From Hyparrhenia diplandra (lineage: Eukaryota; Streptophyta; Magnoliopsida; Poales; Poaceae), in contig JADLZK010001918.1 in assembly GCA_015847255.1 (NCBI GenBank), forward strand, positions 620,001-684,000: DNA of 64,000 bases. The letters are read 5' to 3'. Below, one piece after another: positions 10,415 to 22,262 of the stretch. The translations under genes were made by a program, and so were the position numbers. Below the pieces are notes generated by a model. The model saw only the letters and a list, made by a program, of their open reading frames with translations. It made no database searches and was not told the origin of the DNA. Every line of letters begins with the position of its first letter. Position 1 is the first letter of the stretch.

Positions 10415-12141
10415 TCAAGCACAAATATATATAAGTTGTTCATACATGTCTCGATTACATATTAAGATAATACTACATGTCCCGATTACGTGCAGAGGAT
10501 CCTTTGGCAGCCATTTGTCATTGGTGTCGTTGTAGAACTCGCCGGAAGGCTCTAGGATCCGGGGTATTAATAAATCCGCAATAGACTCTTGCATGGCTTC
10601 AAGATGCGCTTTTAATGTTTTCTCTATTAACCTCCTCGTCTGCAATTAGAGTTAAATAAAAAGTATTAGTATATATAAGATATGATTAGTTATATAAATA
10701 ACGACGTCAATAACAACAGACTTTGATGTACATACGCACTGCTCATGCTCGGTGTAATTGGTGGAATTTATCCCGATATTCTCGCAACAATATAATCCAC
10801 AATGACTGCTCTCCCGTGGTTGTTGTAGACCCCACTTTAAGATAAAAAAAGAGTCATTTGTCATATATATGAAGCAATATAGGGACTTGAATTAATGTCA
10901 CCATATATACAGTACATACCGGGAATAGTTGAACATTCGCCATTGCGGTGCACGATCGGTCATGTTATGTTCATGTTTTATCTTTGCCCAAACCCCGCAC
11001 AATAGAACAAAAACCTAGACTATTAATTAACACATAAGCAAATGGTTTGAAATTTTTGAGTATATATAAAATTGACGAGGTTTATGCAATTACCCCTGAA
11101 TTATTTCGATCATATCTTCGTACCACTCTCGAGGGGCCATCTCAACGAAGTCAAAAGATTGTGAGGTGACTTTTTGGTTGCTCGATGTGAAACAATATCC
11201 AAAGGTCCACCGCATGTGTAAACGGTTGAGGTAGCTAGAAAGAAAGGTTATTATGAAGAACATGATCGCCAATGTTAGGAACACTCACTTGAATCCGTAT
11301 GGGAACATTATCGCCTCTTCTTGTCGCGTGCGGTGTAGCTCGAGGAACATCTTTATATTTTTCTCGGTGTCAACTTTCAAACCATGTAATGATTTTGGGT
11401 TTTTGTGCACGATATAAGGATCAATGTATCCAATATCAAGACGCGCTCCTTGATTCGAAAATGTTGAATCCAAGATCTACATATATGGTCGAAAGAGCAT
11501 ATAGTATTAGACACATACATATATTATCGGGACATATTGACGTATTAGTAAACAGAGAAAGAATCACTTACAAACAATAAATGCCGAGGATGCTTTTGTC
11601 GAGGGAGGTCCGTGGAATAGTTGATGCAATTCACAAAAATCAACCCACGGGACGCCATCGCCCCGTTCCCCATTGGTTTCTTAGTCCGACACCAAATTTG
11701 TCTTGTCCTTTTGCACACAAGTCTAGGTACTTCCCTGTTTAGCTCATACATTTCAAGCATCTGTGCTAGCACATCTATCGGGGATCCCATAGACTCGCCC
11801 AATTGAAAGGTTCTATATTGGTCATCATCTACTGTTGCAGTCTCAAAGATCACTGCTCATGTCGATACCACTAGCAAAATAGTACTCTAAAAGCTCACCG
11901 GGTATTAACCGATGCACCGTAAGGAAACTTTATGTACTGCGGTTCGAACCGTATTAATCGAACACTTCACCGAAAGTGGTCGTGACGTATCTCCAAGTTG
12001 TGGAACACTTTGACTCTTCTTCCTTCTCTTTGGGTCAATTTCCTTGAATAGAGTGCGGTCAAAGTCCGAAAGTGGCGAGGGCTTGCTTGAATCCTTATCT
12101 TTCTTTTTCCGAGCTTCTATTTTTCTGTCTAAGCACATTTT
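10415..12141 (-). pseudogene. CACTA-1 ORF2, C-terminal half with C48 (Ulp1-like) peptidase domain
   Basis: This is the 3' half of the second gene of CACTA-1, read right to left as several exons. A basic stretch (about 11905-12141, KIEARKKKDKDSS) is followed by 11545-11853, 11285-11473 (GYIDPYIVHK, FPYGFK, ending at a GT donor), 11090-11230 (FDFVEMAPREWYEDMIEIIQ), 10652-10864 and 10415-10645 (RRLIEKTLKAHLEAMQESI). The segment WGLQQPRESSHCGLYCCENI matches the catalytic-Cys region of the C48 peptidase domain found in many plant CACTA and Mutator ORF2 proteins ('...CGYYVCE'). The catalytic His segment is not clear. The function is unknown; a SUMO-protease-like activity is a family inference. The gene is severed from its N-terminal half (22263-24451) by the chromovirus. 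Confidence 0.7.
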
Positions 12142-12146
12142 GAGGT

Positions 12147-15099
12147 TGTAACAACCCAAATTTTACAATTTTCAAAAATATGTTAAATTGACTTATTTAT
12201 GAATTTTGTGAGCATTGGAATGTAGGTAATAATAATTTTTGAGAAATAAAATGAAATATAAGGCCTAGATACATGATGTTGCATTCATGCTGGTGCAAAA
12301 ATTTTATTGTGATGACTGCTTGTTGTTAAACTTGAAAAGGATTTCAAGGTTGATTTGAAAAGTATTTTGAAAAGAGTTTCAAATAAAAGAAAAAGAACTT
12401 CTTTTCCCTTCCCAAACCTTTCTCATTTTCGGCCTATTAGGCCCAGCTCATTCGTTTTCCCTTGCTTTGGCCCGAGTGGCCAAACTCCTTTGCTACGGCC
12501 CACTCGGCTCCTTTTCGTCCTTGGGCGCCAGCCAACACCGGCCCGACTCGCCAAGTTGAAGAAGCGGCGGCGTTCCTTCTCGCTTGACCTGGCCCGGCCG
12601 GGGCGTGGGCCCCGCGGCCTGAGGGTCATCTCCTCCACGCCACGAAAGCGGACGCCGTAATCCGTTGATGCCGCGCGCCTTCCAAATTCCGCTGCTCCTT
12701 CCTTCTTTCCACAGCGCGTCGACCTTCTTATACCCGAGCCGCGAGCGCCGTGCCTTTTTTTTCCAAGTCGCAAGCTTTTCGCATCGCAGCAAGCGGCGGC
12801 CGAAACCCTAGAGCCATTCGTCGTCGACCGTCTTTCCATCGCACCAACCCCACTGTAAGACTTGTGCGAGCTCCACGTCGTCCTCGCGAACTCGCCGGTG
12901 CGTTTTCCCCTCTTTTTAAGACTTTGTGTCCTCACCCGCGGCGTCCGAATCGTGTGAGGCCGCCGTCCGCCAATCCGGGAGGCACGCCGTCCCCGAACCA
13001 TCCCGGGTCTACCCGTTGCCGTAGGTGGGATCCCCCGCCTCCCCCGCTTTCATTTGATCCAGGTCACACTCGATTTGGTGGCGGAATCACCGGTTACGGT
13101 ACGCCGGCGAGCCCGTCGCCGCCGGGCAATGGCCGCCCGCCGCGTCGGCTTGTGTTCCCGGTCGAGCGCCGCCCTCCCTTCCTCGATCCGATCGACCATC
13201 GATCCCGATCGAACGCCCGAATCGCCGATACACCTTTGGGTGGCGATTTTGTTAAAGAGACCCTAAAGTCTATGGTTAATTCCGTATAGGTCCCTCGGTT
13301 CCGGTTTATAAAAGAATTTTGATTTGTTTTAATCCCGAAATAAACTTCGCCTATTTACAAGTTTTCCATGATTTCAAACGCTTATAACTTTGTCGTTTTA
13401 AATCCGTTTCGCCCGTTCAACTTGCGTTGGGTTCATAATCTCGTCATCTACATGTTTATGTAACTGTTAATCAACTTTTCAAACTTTTAAATTTTGAGTT
13501 TGTATTTATTTTATTATTTTATTAATGCTAATCTTGTTTAATGCGTATCTTCGCCGTTCTAGCTCCGATTTTCGTGATCTTCACGTCAAGCGTGATCGTA
13601 GTGAGACGTAGATTTGATTTATAAACCTTTTATCTTGTTTTCATGCTGTTAGTGTAATGTTCTAATATAGTTCTATTGTTTGCTTCGTGTATGATTGCTC
13701 GGATGCTTGTATGGTGAATTACGATGATGTTCGGTCGGTGAGTTTTACGTTGGTGGCCTAGAAGAAGAAGTTGGTGATCAAGTGTACGGTGAGCGGTTCG
13801 TGGAAGATCAGGAATTATTTGAAGACCGGGATCCTCAGGAGTTCTTTTGAATAATTGAATAAGAAGAAGGAATTGAGTTTAAGACAAGTATAGCATAGGA
13901 CTATCCTTGTTACCTATACACTTTATAATCATGATTCATATGCATGTGTCCACCTTGACAAACTTAGAGATTATAATATAGTTATTGTTATCCTGTACCT
14001 TGTTGCCTATGGGGATGTTTGCATATGGGTAGTATATTGCTAGTGCTCAACTTGTAATAAGCATGATCTGAAGATGGCTATGATATATATACACAATGAG
14101 TTATATGAGATGGTGTTTACCAACCGGGACCATAGGGCAAGAGCTCATGCTTTTACATGATGCACTTGGCTCTCCATAAGGACTTATCCTTTCTAAGCAA
14201 AAGCCGGGACTTACAAAGACAGCCGTGGGGGTTATGTGGCTCTAACTTTAGTCGGTCAATGGACCTCTCCTATCTTGTCGTGGTTACCCCCGTTGTGGCG
14301 CAAATGGGGAAGGTCGATCGTGGGAACCCCAAGGCCGCAGGTTGGATCCTAGAATAACCATTGAATCCTAGCGGCTTTGACATTTTAGAAGAACCATTGA
14401 AAGGCTTTATATGATTCTCGGTGTATTGGGCCTTGCAAACCCATGCATTTGGGAATCATGACTCACGGTGAAAGTGTATACCTACAAGCAGAGTTTGATC
14501 AAACCGATATATCACCGTGCTCACGGTCACAAGCGGCCCGAAAAACTCAAGGAATAGTGATCTATGGATGTTGAGATTGAGATAAGGTTGAGATATGGAT
14601 TTAAGTTGATGGTGGCTATGATGATGATGGAGACTTATGGTTTGCTTTTAATTATGATATGGGAAAATATGGGGCTTAAGCACTACTTCTTGCTTAATTA
14701 ATGATAAAATTTGACCTACTAAAATGCTAACCGTAGTTAAACCAAAGGTGTCTAGCCTTTTGAGCTTCATAACCCCATGTTATATTTGCTGAGTTCGACA
14801 TGGACTCACCCTTGCAATTTCCCACTCAAACCAGGATGTTCCAAGATTACTAGAGTTTTGAAGGAGTCAGGCTTGTGATCAACCGTGCAAGGCAAGGCCC
14901 TCGTGGAGTTGGAGGCTTCATCCCAAGATCGAAGTGTCTTTCCGTTGTTCGCGCTTTGAGGTTATCTTTTTGTATTAAGTTTGTTATATATTAAGCATTA
15001 TGTTTTGATATTTCCTTTAATTGTAACTATATGTGAGATTTGACTTCCTGGGCTCACATATGGTGTGTATCTGGTTTTGTTCTTAAAACGGGTATGACA
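12147..15099 (+). repeat. Chromovirus 5' LTR
   Basis: The LTR runs from TGTAACAACCC to GGGTATGACA. It matches 19276-22257 throughout, apart from substitutions and many 1-4 bp indels concentrated in the GC-rich part (12430-13250). The long open frames there (such as 12423-13001 minus) reflect high GC and are not shared in frame with the other LTR. Confidence 0.9.
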
Positions 15100-15100
15100 A

Positions 15101-15113
15101 TTGGTATCAAAGC
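15101..15113 (+). other. Primer binding site, Met-tRNA type
   Basis: TTGGTATCAAAGC begins two bases after the LTR end. It is the usual initiator-Met tRNA primer site of chromoviruses, with one difference (A for G) from the common TGGTATCAGAGC. Confidence 0.8.
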
Positions 15114-15951
15114 TATGTTGACCGTAGAGGACGCAAGCCTAGTTAGAAATTGGTTGTCTTAAGGATTTGAATTGCTTCAACACCCTTGTTCAAGTAAGCC
15201 TTGGTATTTTCTTTTCATTCTATATCTCCATCCTTGATGTTTATCTCCTCCTTGGTGCTTGTTTTAATGAAACTTTGTTCACATCTTCACTCCTTGCTTT
15301 GACATGCTATTAGAGTTTTGTCACTTTCTAGTTTCATTTGGAGAAGAGCTTTAGGATCTTTTCCCTTTATATAAAAGAGAACGATATATCCAAAAGTTGA
15401 GTCAATGCTTGAGTTTTGCACTTCAATTGCTATGTTGGGTTGTCATAATGCTTTTGTTTGTTTTGAATCTTTGTTTGATTGCGTTGATGTTGTAGTTTCT
15501 TTTCTCGCAATGTCATTTGGATAGTCTAATAAGGCATAAGGATTAATGAATAGATAGTTGGGGTGTTTTTTCCCTGTCTCTTTAGTGTGTTCTTTATCTA
15601 AGCGCTTGGTGGTTATCATGCTATATCTCCATACTGGATGTCTAAAGATAATGAAGCTTTTATGGATGAAAGTAGACATCGATATTTTTCATATGCCCTT
15701 GGAATTTTGATGCAAGTGAGTTTCTCTTTGATATCAGAAGGTCATTATGATAGATAACTCACATATGAGACCATTCTTGCTACCATTTTGTGCCCTAGTT
15801 GATCTTTTCTTAAGGGGGTAGCCAAGATAAAGGTGATTGTTATCTCTATGTTTGGATCTTCCCTTGTCTCTCATCCTATGATGTCACCTCATGAAGTTAC
15901 ATTTAAGAATGTTAAGAGTGATGATCCCTAATGCATTCATGTTGGAAACAG

Positions 15952-18390
15952 ATGGTTGCTACTAGGAGAAGTGCTTCACAAGGAGACCAAAAGGATGCTA
16001 CCATTTCCAATCCACTACCACCAACAAATTCTTCAGCTATAGAGCAAGCTTTGATGACACAAACTCGTTGTTGCAAGCTCTCGTTCAACATGTGATGAAC
16101 AATCAACAACATGAACCAACTATTAGCAAGCGTGGTGAATTTATGATGGGACACCCACCAACATTCTCTCATTGTTGGTATAAATTAATACGAACAGAGA
16201 AATCCGCAAGCACACGGATACCGATGTAGCTTTCACCCGGGAGTATTCCAGAGTATCGATTTTCCACGGGGAACGGAAGTGTACTAGAAAGGTTTAGAAC
16301 GCCCTAAAGATAATAATGGTAATGATGTGGGAAGAGAGGGTTAAGTTTTCTAAGTATTCTAATGGGATCTATATGATCAAAGGCTCACTCTACTTTACTT
16401 ACGTCGGAGCAACGGTACCGCCCCGATCCTAAAAAGACCGGAAAGGGTGATCGGGGAAGGCCGCCAAAAGCTCTACTAATCACCAACCCGAATGTGGTGG
16501 ATTACAAAGACCGACAGGGTCGCCACCCCTGGGGCTACCACAACTAACCGTGGGATTGGGCGCAAACTCAGGTAAACTCTAGTCTAGACACCACGCCTAC
16601 ACTATCGATTACTACTCTAGCCACGTCACGATAACTAGAGCACTCAATACGAGCGGAGATCCAAGAAATATAGTAAAGTAAGAACTGAAAGTAATTAAAT
16701 AGAATAAATAGAAATAATAAATGAAGAACCCGAGATTGCTGAAGACGAACTTGTTAAAAGGAGAAGTACAATGATGATGAAGATCCGACAGTCCGGATCT
16801 CCAAGCTTTCTCCTCGCCTCTCTTCTTGATCTTACAACTAGATGAACTAGAAGAACTAGAACTAGAACTAGATGAACTAGACAACTAGAGGGACCTCTCT
16901 CTCTTCTAATATGAAACCCTAGATTTTTCTCTCTGTCGATAGCTAATGAGGAGATGATGTCTTCTGGGGGCGCCTTTGGGGATGCTTATATAGTCCGAAG
17001 GAGGTGCCGTGGTTGACCTAGATACATCTCGTACTTCCACCATCGCCCTCGGATCAAACCGACATTAAATGAGCGGATTAGATTGCGTCTTAGAGGCGGT
17101 TGGAGAAGCTTCGAGGCAGGGCTGACGTGGCGGAGGGGGAGGCCGCCGGCCTCCTATTTTGCCGCCCGGGGGTGGAGCCCACCCCGGGTCCGCGGTGCGT
17201 CGTGTCTTCCGGAGTCTTCTAGATGATGCTTTCTTGGGTGCTAAGTCTCGATCACGCCGGGATTAGTCCGGAGCCTTCTAGGTCTTTTTCTCGGAGTTGG
17301 ATTGCGTTACGTCGCGTAGTCGCACGGCTCGCGAATTCTCGGGTGTTTTCCCTGTTTAGTCCCCGCAATTCACAACTTTACCAAAACTCGTGGAAATCGT
17401 TAGTAGAAACCCCTAATAAGGTTATCTAATTATATTTTAGTCCTTTTCCATGTTTAATTGACAATTAAAAGTATGCATTAATATGTGTCAACACTCATGC
17501 AAGTGACCCACTAGAAGCGGATGACGGGCTTAGAGTTGTGGAGCGACATCTTGACATAGCCGAGTGTGATGACCATCAAAAGGTGCTTTATGCTTCCGGA
17601 CAACTTCAAGGTGCAGCTGAGGACTGGTGGGAATCTTTCAAGTATGGACGTACCAATGATGCCTCTCAAATCACTTGGTAGGAGTTTAAAGATAATTTCA
17701 GATCTTATCACATTCCTGCTGGTTTGATAGAGCTTAAGCAGGAGGAATTCCGCAACTTGAAACAAGGTTCTATGTCAGTGTGTGAGTATCGTGACCGGTT
17801 TACTCAGTTGTCACGATATGCTCCTAGAGATGTTGATAGTGATGCTAAGAAGCAAAGGCAGTTTTTGAAAGGACTGAATGAAGATTTTTAGCTACAAATG
17901 GTGACCTGTGAATATGCTGATTTCCAAACATTGGTGGACAAGGCAATAGTAGTTGAGAACAAACGTCGAGAGATGGAAGAGAAGAGAAGAAATATGAAAC
18001 ACCAACCTACAAGAAGCAGTGTTTATCATTCTCAACCAGAACATCTGTCACATCAATTGGATTTGCATGAGGGTATCGAGGAAGATCAATACCAACAACC
18101 TAATGATGTAGAGCAACACTATAACTCCCAAGAGCCCTTCTTGTCATCTTCTATCACCATGATGGAACCCAGTATTTTTGATAATGAAGAATGTTATCCC
18201 CGATAGTGAGATTGGACCTGAGCAAGCTAGTGAGGGTAATCTGAGACAAAATCAGCAACAACGGAAGCAAAAGCGAAAACAGAAGTCCCATAAGAAGCAT
18301 GCCCAAGTAGGAGAAGTGAAACAAAACTATGTCCAAGGAAGGTTGAACCATGTGGATCCGTTTACCATGCTTCGGATCTAAGAAAGTGGT
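15952..18390 (+). pseudogene. Chromovirus gag and start of protease, split by a solo LTR
   Basis: Gag starts at ATG 15952 (MVATRRSASQGDQKD) and resumes after the solo LTR at 17499. The retrotransposon gag core is clear: DIAECDDHQKVLYASGQLQG, DWWESFKYGR, FRSYHIPAGLIELKQEEFRN, VCEYRDRFTQLSRYAPRDV, AIVVENKRREMEEKRR. In-frame stops occur at about 17681 (W-stop-EF) and 17889 (F-stop-LQ). A CCHC zinc knuckle is not seen where expected. Protease wording follows (YVQGRLNHV near 18330; a FDP-S-ASHSFIST-like active site near 18434 in another frame). Stops and frameshifts make it non-functional. Confidence 0.8.
16173..17493 (-). repeat. Athila-like solo LTR inside chromovirus gag
   Basis: The sequence runs from TGTTGGTATAAATT to ATGTGTCAACA and is flanked by the exact 5-bp duplication CTCAT (16168-16172 and 17494-17498). 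No internal region remains, so this is a solo LTR left by LTR-LTR recombination. Its layout matches the minus-oriented Athila-like LTRs elsewhere in the window: a GCAAGCACACGGATA - CCGGGAGTA - CCACGGGGAA block at one end, a TATATAAG core promoter on the minus strand (16985-16993), and GTGTCAACA at the other end. The serine-rich frame at 16612-16884 is only a reading of a GAACTA repeat. Confidence 0.85.
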
Positions 18391-18639
18391 GCAAGGTTGG
18401 GTTCAAGAAGCTCATCAAATGCACTTGTTTTGTTTGACCCTAGTGCTTCACATTCGTTTATCTCTACCGAGTATGCGGCAAATCGAAGATCATGAAGGTT
18501 CCAACAAGAAGGCCGATGATAGTTCATTCTCTAGAAGGAGAAATAAGGTCGATCATGTATGTCCGAAAGTGAGCCTTGTCATAAACAGGAATAATTTCAC
18601 AAAACACTTCTTGTTTTGGAGTTAAAGGGTACGGATGTA

Positions 18640-19042
18640 GAGGGTGGCTATGTTCTCACCATGGAGTAATCCAATATGCCCAACGTTCCGTGCTTCTAAC
18701 AACACCATCGGGAGAACAGATCGAGTACCGGGGTTTTCGGCCTCAACTTGAGGAAGATGAAAATAACCTCCTTGAGGGTGAGTGCATTGAGAATGTTATG
18801 ATTAATGGTGGTACTTCAACCATTGATGTAGCAAAGAAAAAAACATCTTTGGAAGAAATTGATATGGCGGACAATCGGGCATATCAGATTACCCGATCAG
18901 GATTTTAGCCACCGATCGGAGGATGTTTAATGGAGAGATGACTAATGTGTGTAAGGTTCAATGGAGTAACCACACCGAAGAAGAAGCAACGTGGGAACAC
19001 GAGGAGTCTATCTTGAGGAATGAGTTTCCTCATCTCTTTTGA
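18640..19042 (+). pseudogene. Chromovirus protease-RT linker fused to integrase C-terminal tail
   Basis: Residues LLTTPSGEQIEYRGFRP (from about 18693) belong to the linker that follows protease in chromoviruses. From about 18940 the frame reads CKVQWSNHTEEEATWEHEE and ends LRNEFPHLF-stop at 19042, which is the chromodomain-like tail of integrase. All of RT, RNase H and the integrase core is missing between them, so this is an internal deletion. No functional product is expected. Confidence 0.75.
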
Positions 19043-19260
19043 GTTGTAAATCAATGGAGTTAGCAAATAAGATAGATATGTATCTGTCAAGAATAATGAG
19101 CTCTTTCAAATTGGAATCTTTGTGCACAAGTTATAATTTTGAGGCATGAGTTGTTTCATAAGATTGGATTTACGTTCGGAAGTTGGAATGTGTTAACAGG
19201 GTCATTTTCTTGTTTCTCTCCGTGATTCGAGTCTCTTCCGAATCTCGGGACGAGATTCAT

Positions 19261-19275
19261 CTTAGGGGGTAGAAT
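19261..19275 (+). other. Polypurine tract of the chromovirus
   Basis: CTTAGGGGGTAGAAT abuts the 3' LTR start at 19276, after the coding tail ends at 19042. Confidence 0.7.
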
Positions 19276-22257
19276 TGTAACAACCCAAATTTTACAATTT
19301 TCAAAAATAGGTTAAATTGATTTATTTATGAATTTTGTGAGCATTGGAATGTAGGTAATAATAATTTTTGAGAAATAAAATGAAATATAAGGCCTAGATA
19401 CATGATGTTGCATTCATCTTGGTCCAAAAAATTTTATTGTGATGATCGCTTGTTGTTAAACTTGAAAAGGATTTCAAGGTTGATTTGAAAAGTATTTTGA
19501 GAAGAGTTTCAAATAAAAAGAAAAGAATTTCTTTTTCCCTTCCCAAACCTTTCTCATTTACGGCCTATTAGGCCCAGCTTCATTTGTTTTCCCTTGCTTT
19601 GGCCCGAGTGGCCAAACTCCTTGCTACGCCACTTTCGGCTCCCTTTCGTCCTTGGGCCGCCAGCCAACACCGCCCGACTCGCCAAGTTGACAGCAGCAGC
19701 AGCGTTCCTTCTTTGCTTGACCCGCCGCCGCCGACGACGTGGGCCTTGGCGCTACAAGGTCATCTCCTCCACGCTCACGAAAGCGGACGCCGTATTCCGT
19801 TGATGTCGCGCCTTCCAAATTCGCCGCTCCTTCCTTCTTTCCGCAGCTCGTCGACCTTATTATACCGAGCCACGAGCGCCGTGCCTTTTCTTCCCAAGTC
19901 GCGAGACTCGCATCGCAAAGAAGCAGCAGCCGAAAACCCAAAGCGGGCGTTCGTCGTCGACTTCGTCTTTCCATCGCACCAACCCCGCTGTAAGACTTGT
20001 GCCGAGCTCCGGTCGCCCCCCGCGAACTTCGGCCGCGCGTTTTCCCTCTTTTTACCGCAGATGTGTCGCTCACCGGCGTTGCGTGAACCGTGCGAGAGGC
20101 CGCCGTCCGCCAATCCGGGAGGCACGCCGTCCCCCGAACCGCCCCCCGGTCTACCCGTTGCCGTAGGTGGGATCCCCGTCTCCCCGCTTTCATTTGGTCC
20201 AGGTCACACTCGATTTGGTTGCCGGAATCACCGGTTACGGGTACGCCGGCGAGCTCGTCGCCCGCCGGGCAATGGCGCCGCCGGCGTCGGCTTGTGTTCG
20301 GTCGGGAGCGCCGCCCTCCCTTCCTTGATCTCGATCCCGACCATCGATCCCGATCGAACGCCTGGAATCGGCCGATACCCCTTTGGGTGGCGATTTTGTT
20401 AAAGAGACCCTAAAGTCTACGGTTAATTCCGTATAGGTCCCCTGGTTCCGGTTTATAAAAGAATTTTGATTTGTTTTAATCCCGAAATAAACTTCGGTCT
20501 ATTTACAAGTTTGCTAATGATTTTAAACTCTTATAACTTTGTCGTTTTAAATCCGTTTTGCCCGTTCAACTTGCGTTGGGTTCGTAATCTGGTCATCTAC
20601 ATGTTTATGTAATCGTTAATCAACTTTTCAAACTTTTAAATTTTGAGTTTGTATTTATTTTATTATTTTATTAATGCTAATCTTGTTTAATGCGTATCTT
20701 CGCCGTTCTAGCTCCGATTTTCGTGATCTTCGCGTCAAGCGTGATCGTAGTGAGACGTAGATTTGATTTATAAACCTTTTATCTTGTTTTGATGCTGTTG
20801 GTGTAATGTTCTAATATAGTTCTATTGTTTGCTTCGTGTATGATTGCTCGGATGCTTGTATGGTGAATTACGACGATGTTCAGTCGGTGAGTTTTACGTT
20901 GGTGGCCTAGAAGAAGAAGTTGGTGATCAAGTGTATGGTGAGCAGTTCATGGAAGATCAGGAATTATTTGAAGACCGGGATCCTCGGGAGTTCTTTGAAT
21001 AATTGAATAAGAAGAAGGAATCTGAGTTTAAGGCAAGTATAGCATGGGACTATCCTTGTTACCTATACACTTTATAATCATGATTCATATGCATGTGTCC
21101 ACCTTGACAAACTTAGAGATTATAACATAGTTATTGTTATCACGTACCTTGTTGCCTATGGGGATGTTTGCATATGGGTAGTATATTGCTAGTGCTCAAC
21201 TTGTAATAAGCATGATCTGAAGATGGCTATGATATATATACACAATGAGTTATATGAGATGGTGTTTACCAACCTGGACCATAGGGCAAGAGCTCATGCT
21301 TTTACATGATGCACTTGGCTCTCCATAAGGACTTACCCTTCGGCAAAAGCTGGGACTTACAAGATAACAAGTGGGGGGGTTACGTGGCTCGACTTTAGTC
21401 GGTCAATGGACCTCTCCTATCTTGTCGGGGGTTACCCCTGTTGTGGCGCAAATGGGGAAGGTCGAATGTGGGAACCTCAGCGCCGCAGTTGGATCCTGAG
21501 AATAACCATTGAATCCTAGCGGCTTTGACATTTTAGAAGAACCATTGAAAGGCTTTATATGATTCTCAGTGTATTGGGCCTTGCAAACCCATGCATTTAG
21601 GAATCATGACTCATAGTGAAAGTGTACACCCTACAAGCAGAGTTTGATCAAACTGATATATCAGCCGTGCTCACGGTCACGAGCGGCCTGGAAAACTCAA
21701 GGAATAGTGATCTATGGATGTTGAGATTGAGATAAGGTTGAGATATGGATTTAAGTTGATGGTGGCTACGATGATGACGTTGAAGATGATGGATTCTTAT
21801 GGCTTGCTTTTAATTATGATATGGGAAAATATGGGGCTTAAGCACAACTTCTTGCTTAATTAATGATAAAATTTGACCTACTAAAATGCTAACCGCAGTT
21901 AAACCAGTGTCTAGCCTTTTGAGCTTCATAACCCCATGTTATATTTGCTGAGTTCGACATGGACTCAACCTTGCAATTTCCCACTCAAACTAGGATGTTG
22001 CAAGATTACTATAGTTTTGAAGGAGTCAGGCTTGTGATCAACCGGTCCAAGTCGGCCCCTCGTGGAGTTGGAGGCTTCATCCCAAGATCGAAGTGTCTTT
22101 CCATTGTTCGCGCTTTGAGGTTATCTTCTTGTATTAAGTTTGTTATATATTAAGCATTATGTTTTGATATTTCCTTTAATTGTAACTATATGTGAGATTT
22201 GACTTCCTGGGCTCACATATGGTGTGTATCCGGTTTTGTTCTTAAAACCGGGTATGT
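19276..22257 (+). repeat. Chromovirus 3' LTR
   Basis: Matches 12147-15099. It ends GGGTATGT where the 5' copy reads GGGTATGACA, a small terminal difference, and is followed at once by the target duplication GAGGT. The 272-codon frame at 19584-20402 lies in GC-rich LTR sequence and is not kept in the other copy. Confidence 0.9.
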
Positions 22258-22262
22258 GAGGT

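Larger units (their letters stand above)
12147..22257 (+). mobile_element. Chromovirus-type Ty3/Gypsy element, internally deleted
   Basis: Two long LTRs (12147-15099, 19276-22257) begin TGTAACAACCC. They enclose a Met-tRNA primer site (15101), a gag, a protease fragment, an integrase tail and a polypurine tract (19261-19275). The 5-bp target duplication GAGGT is exact at 12142-12146 and 22258-22262. The internal region, without the nested solo LTR, is only about 2.9 kb because RT, RNase H and most of integrase are gone. Gag wording and the retained C-terminal tail point to the Tekay/Del group of chromoviruses. The element interrupts CACTA-1 ORF2. Confidence 0.85.

Noticed and set aside
12423..13001. 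Long open frames in the chromovirus LTRs (192 codons minus at 12423; 272 codons plus at 19584)
   Set aside because: They lie in GC-rich LTR sequence, are not conserved in frame between the two LTRs, and read as Arg/Pro/Ser-rich composition.
15101..15113. tRNA-like sequences
   Set aside because: These are retrotransposon primer sites complementary to tRNA ends; no cloverleaf-forming tRNA gene was seen in the window.
16612..16884. Poly-serine frame on the minus strand
   Set aside because: It is the translation of a short GAACTA/GATGAACTA repeat inside a solo LTR.
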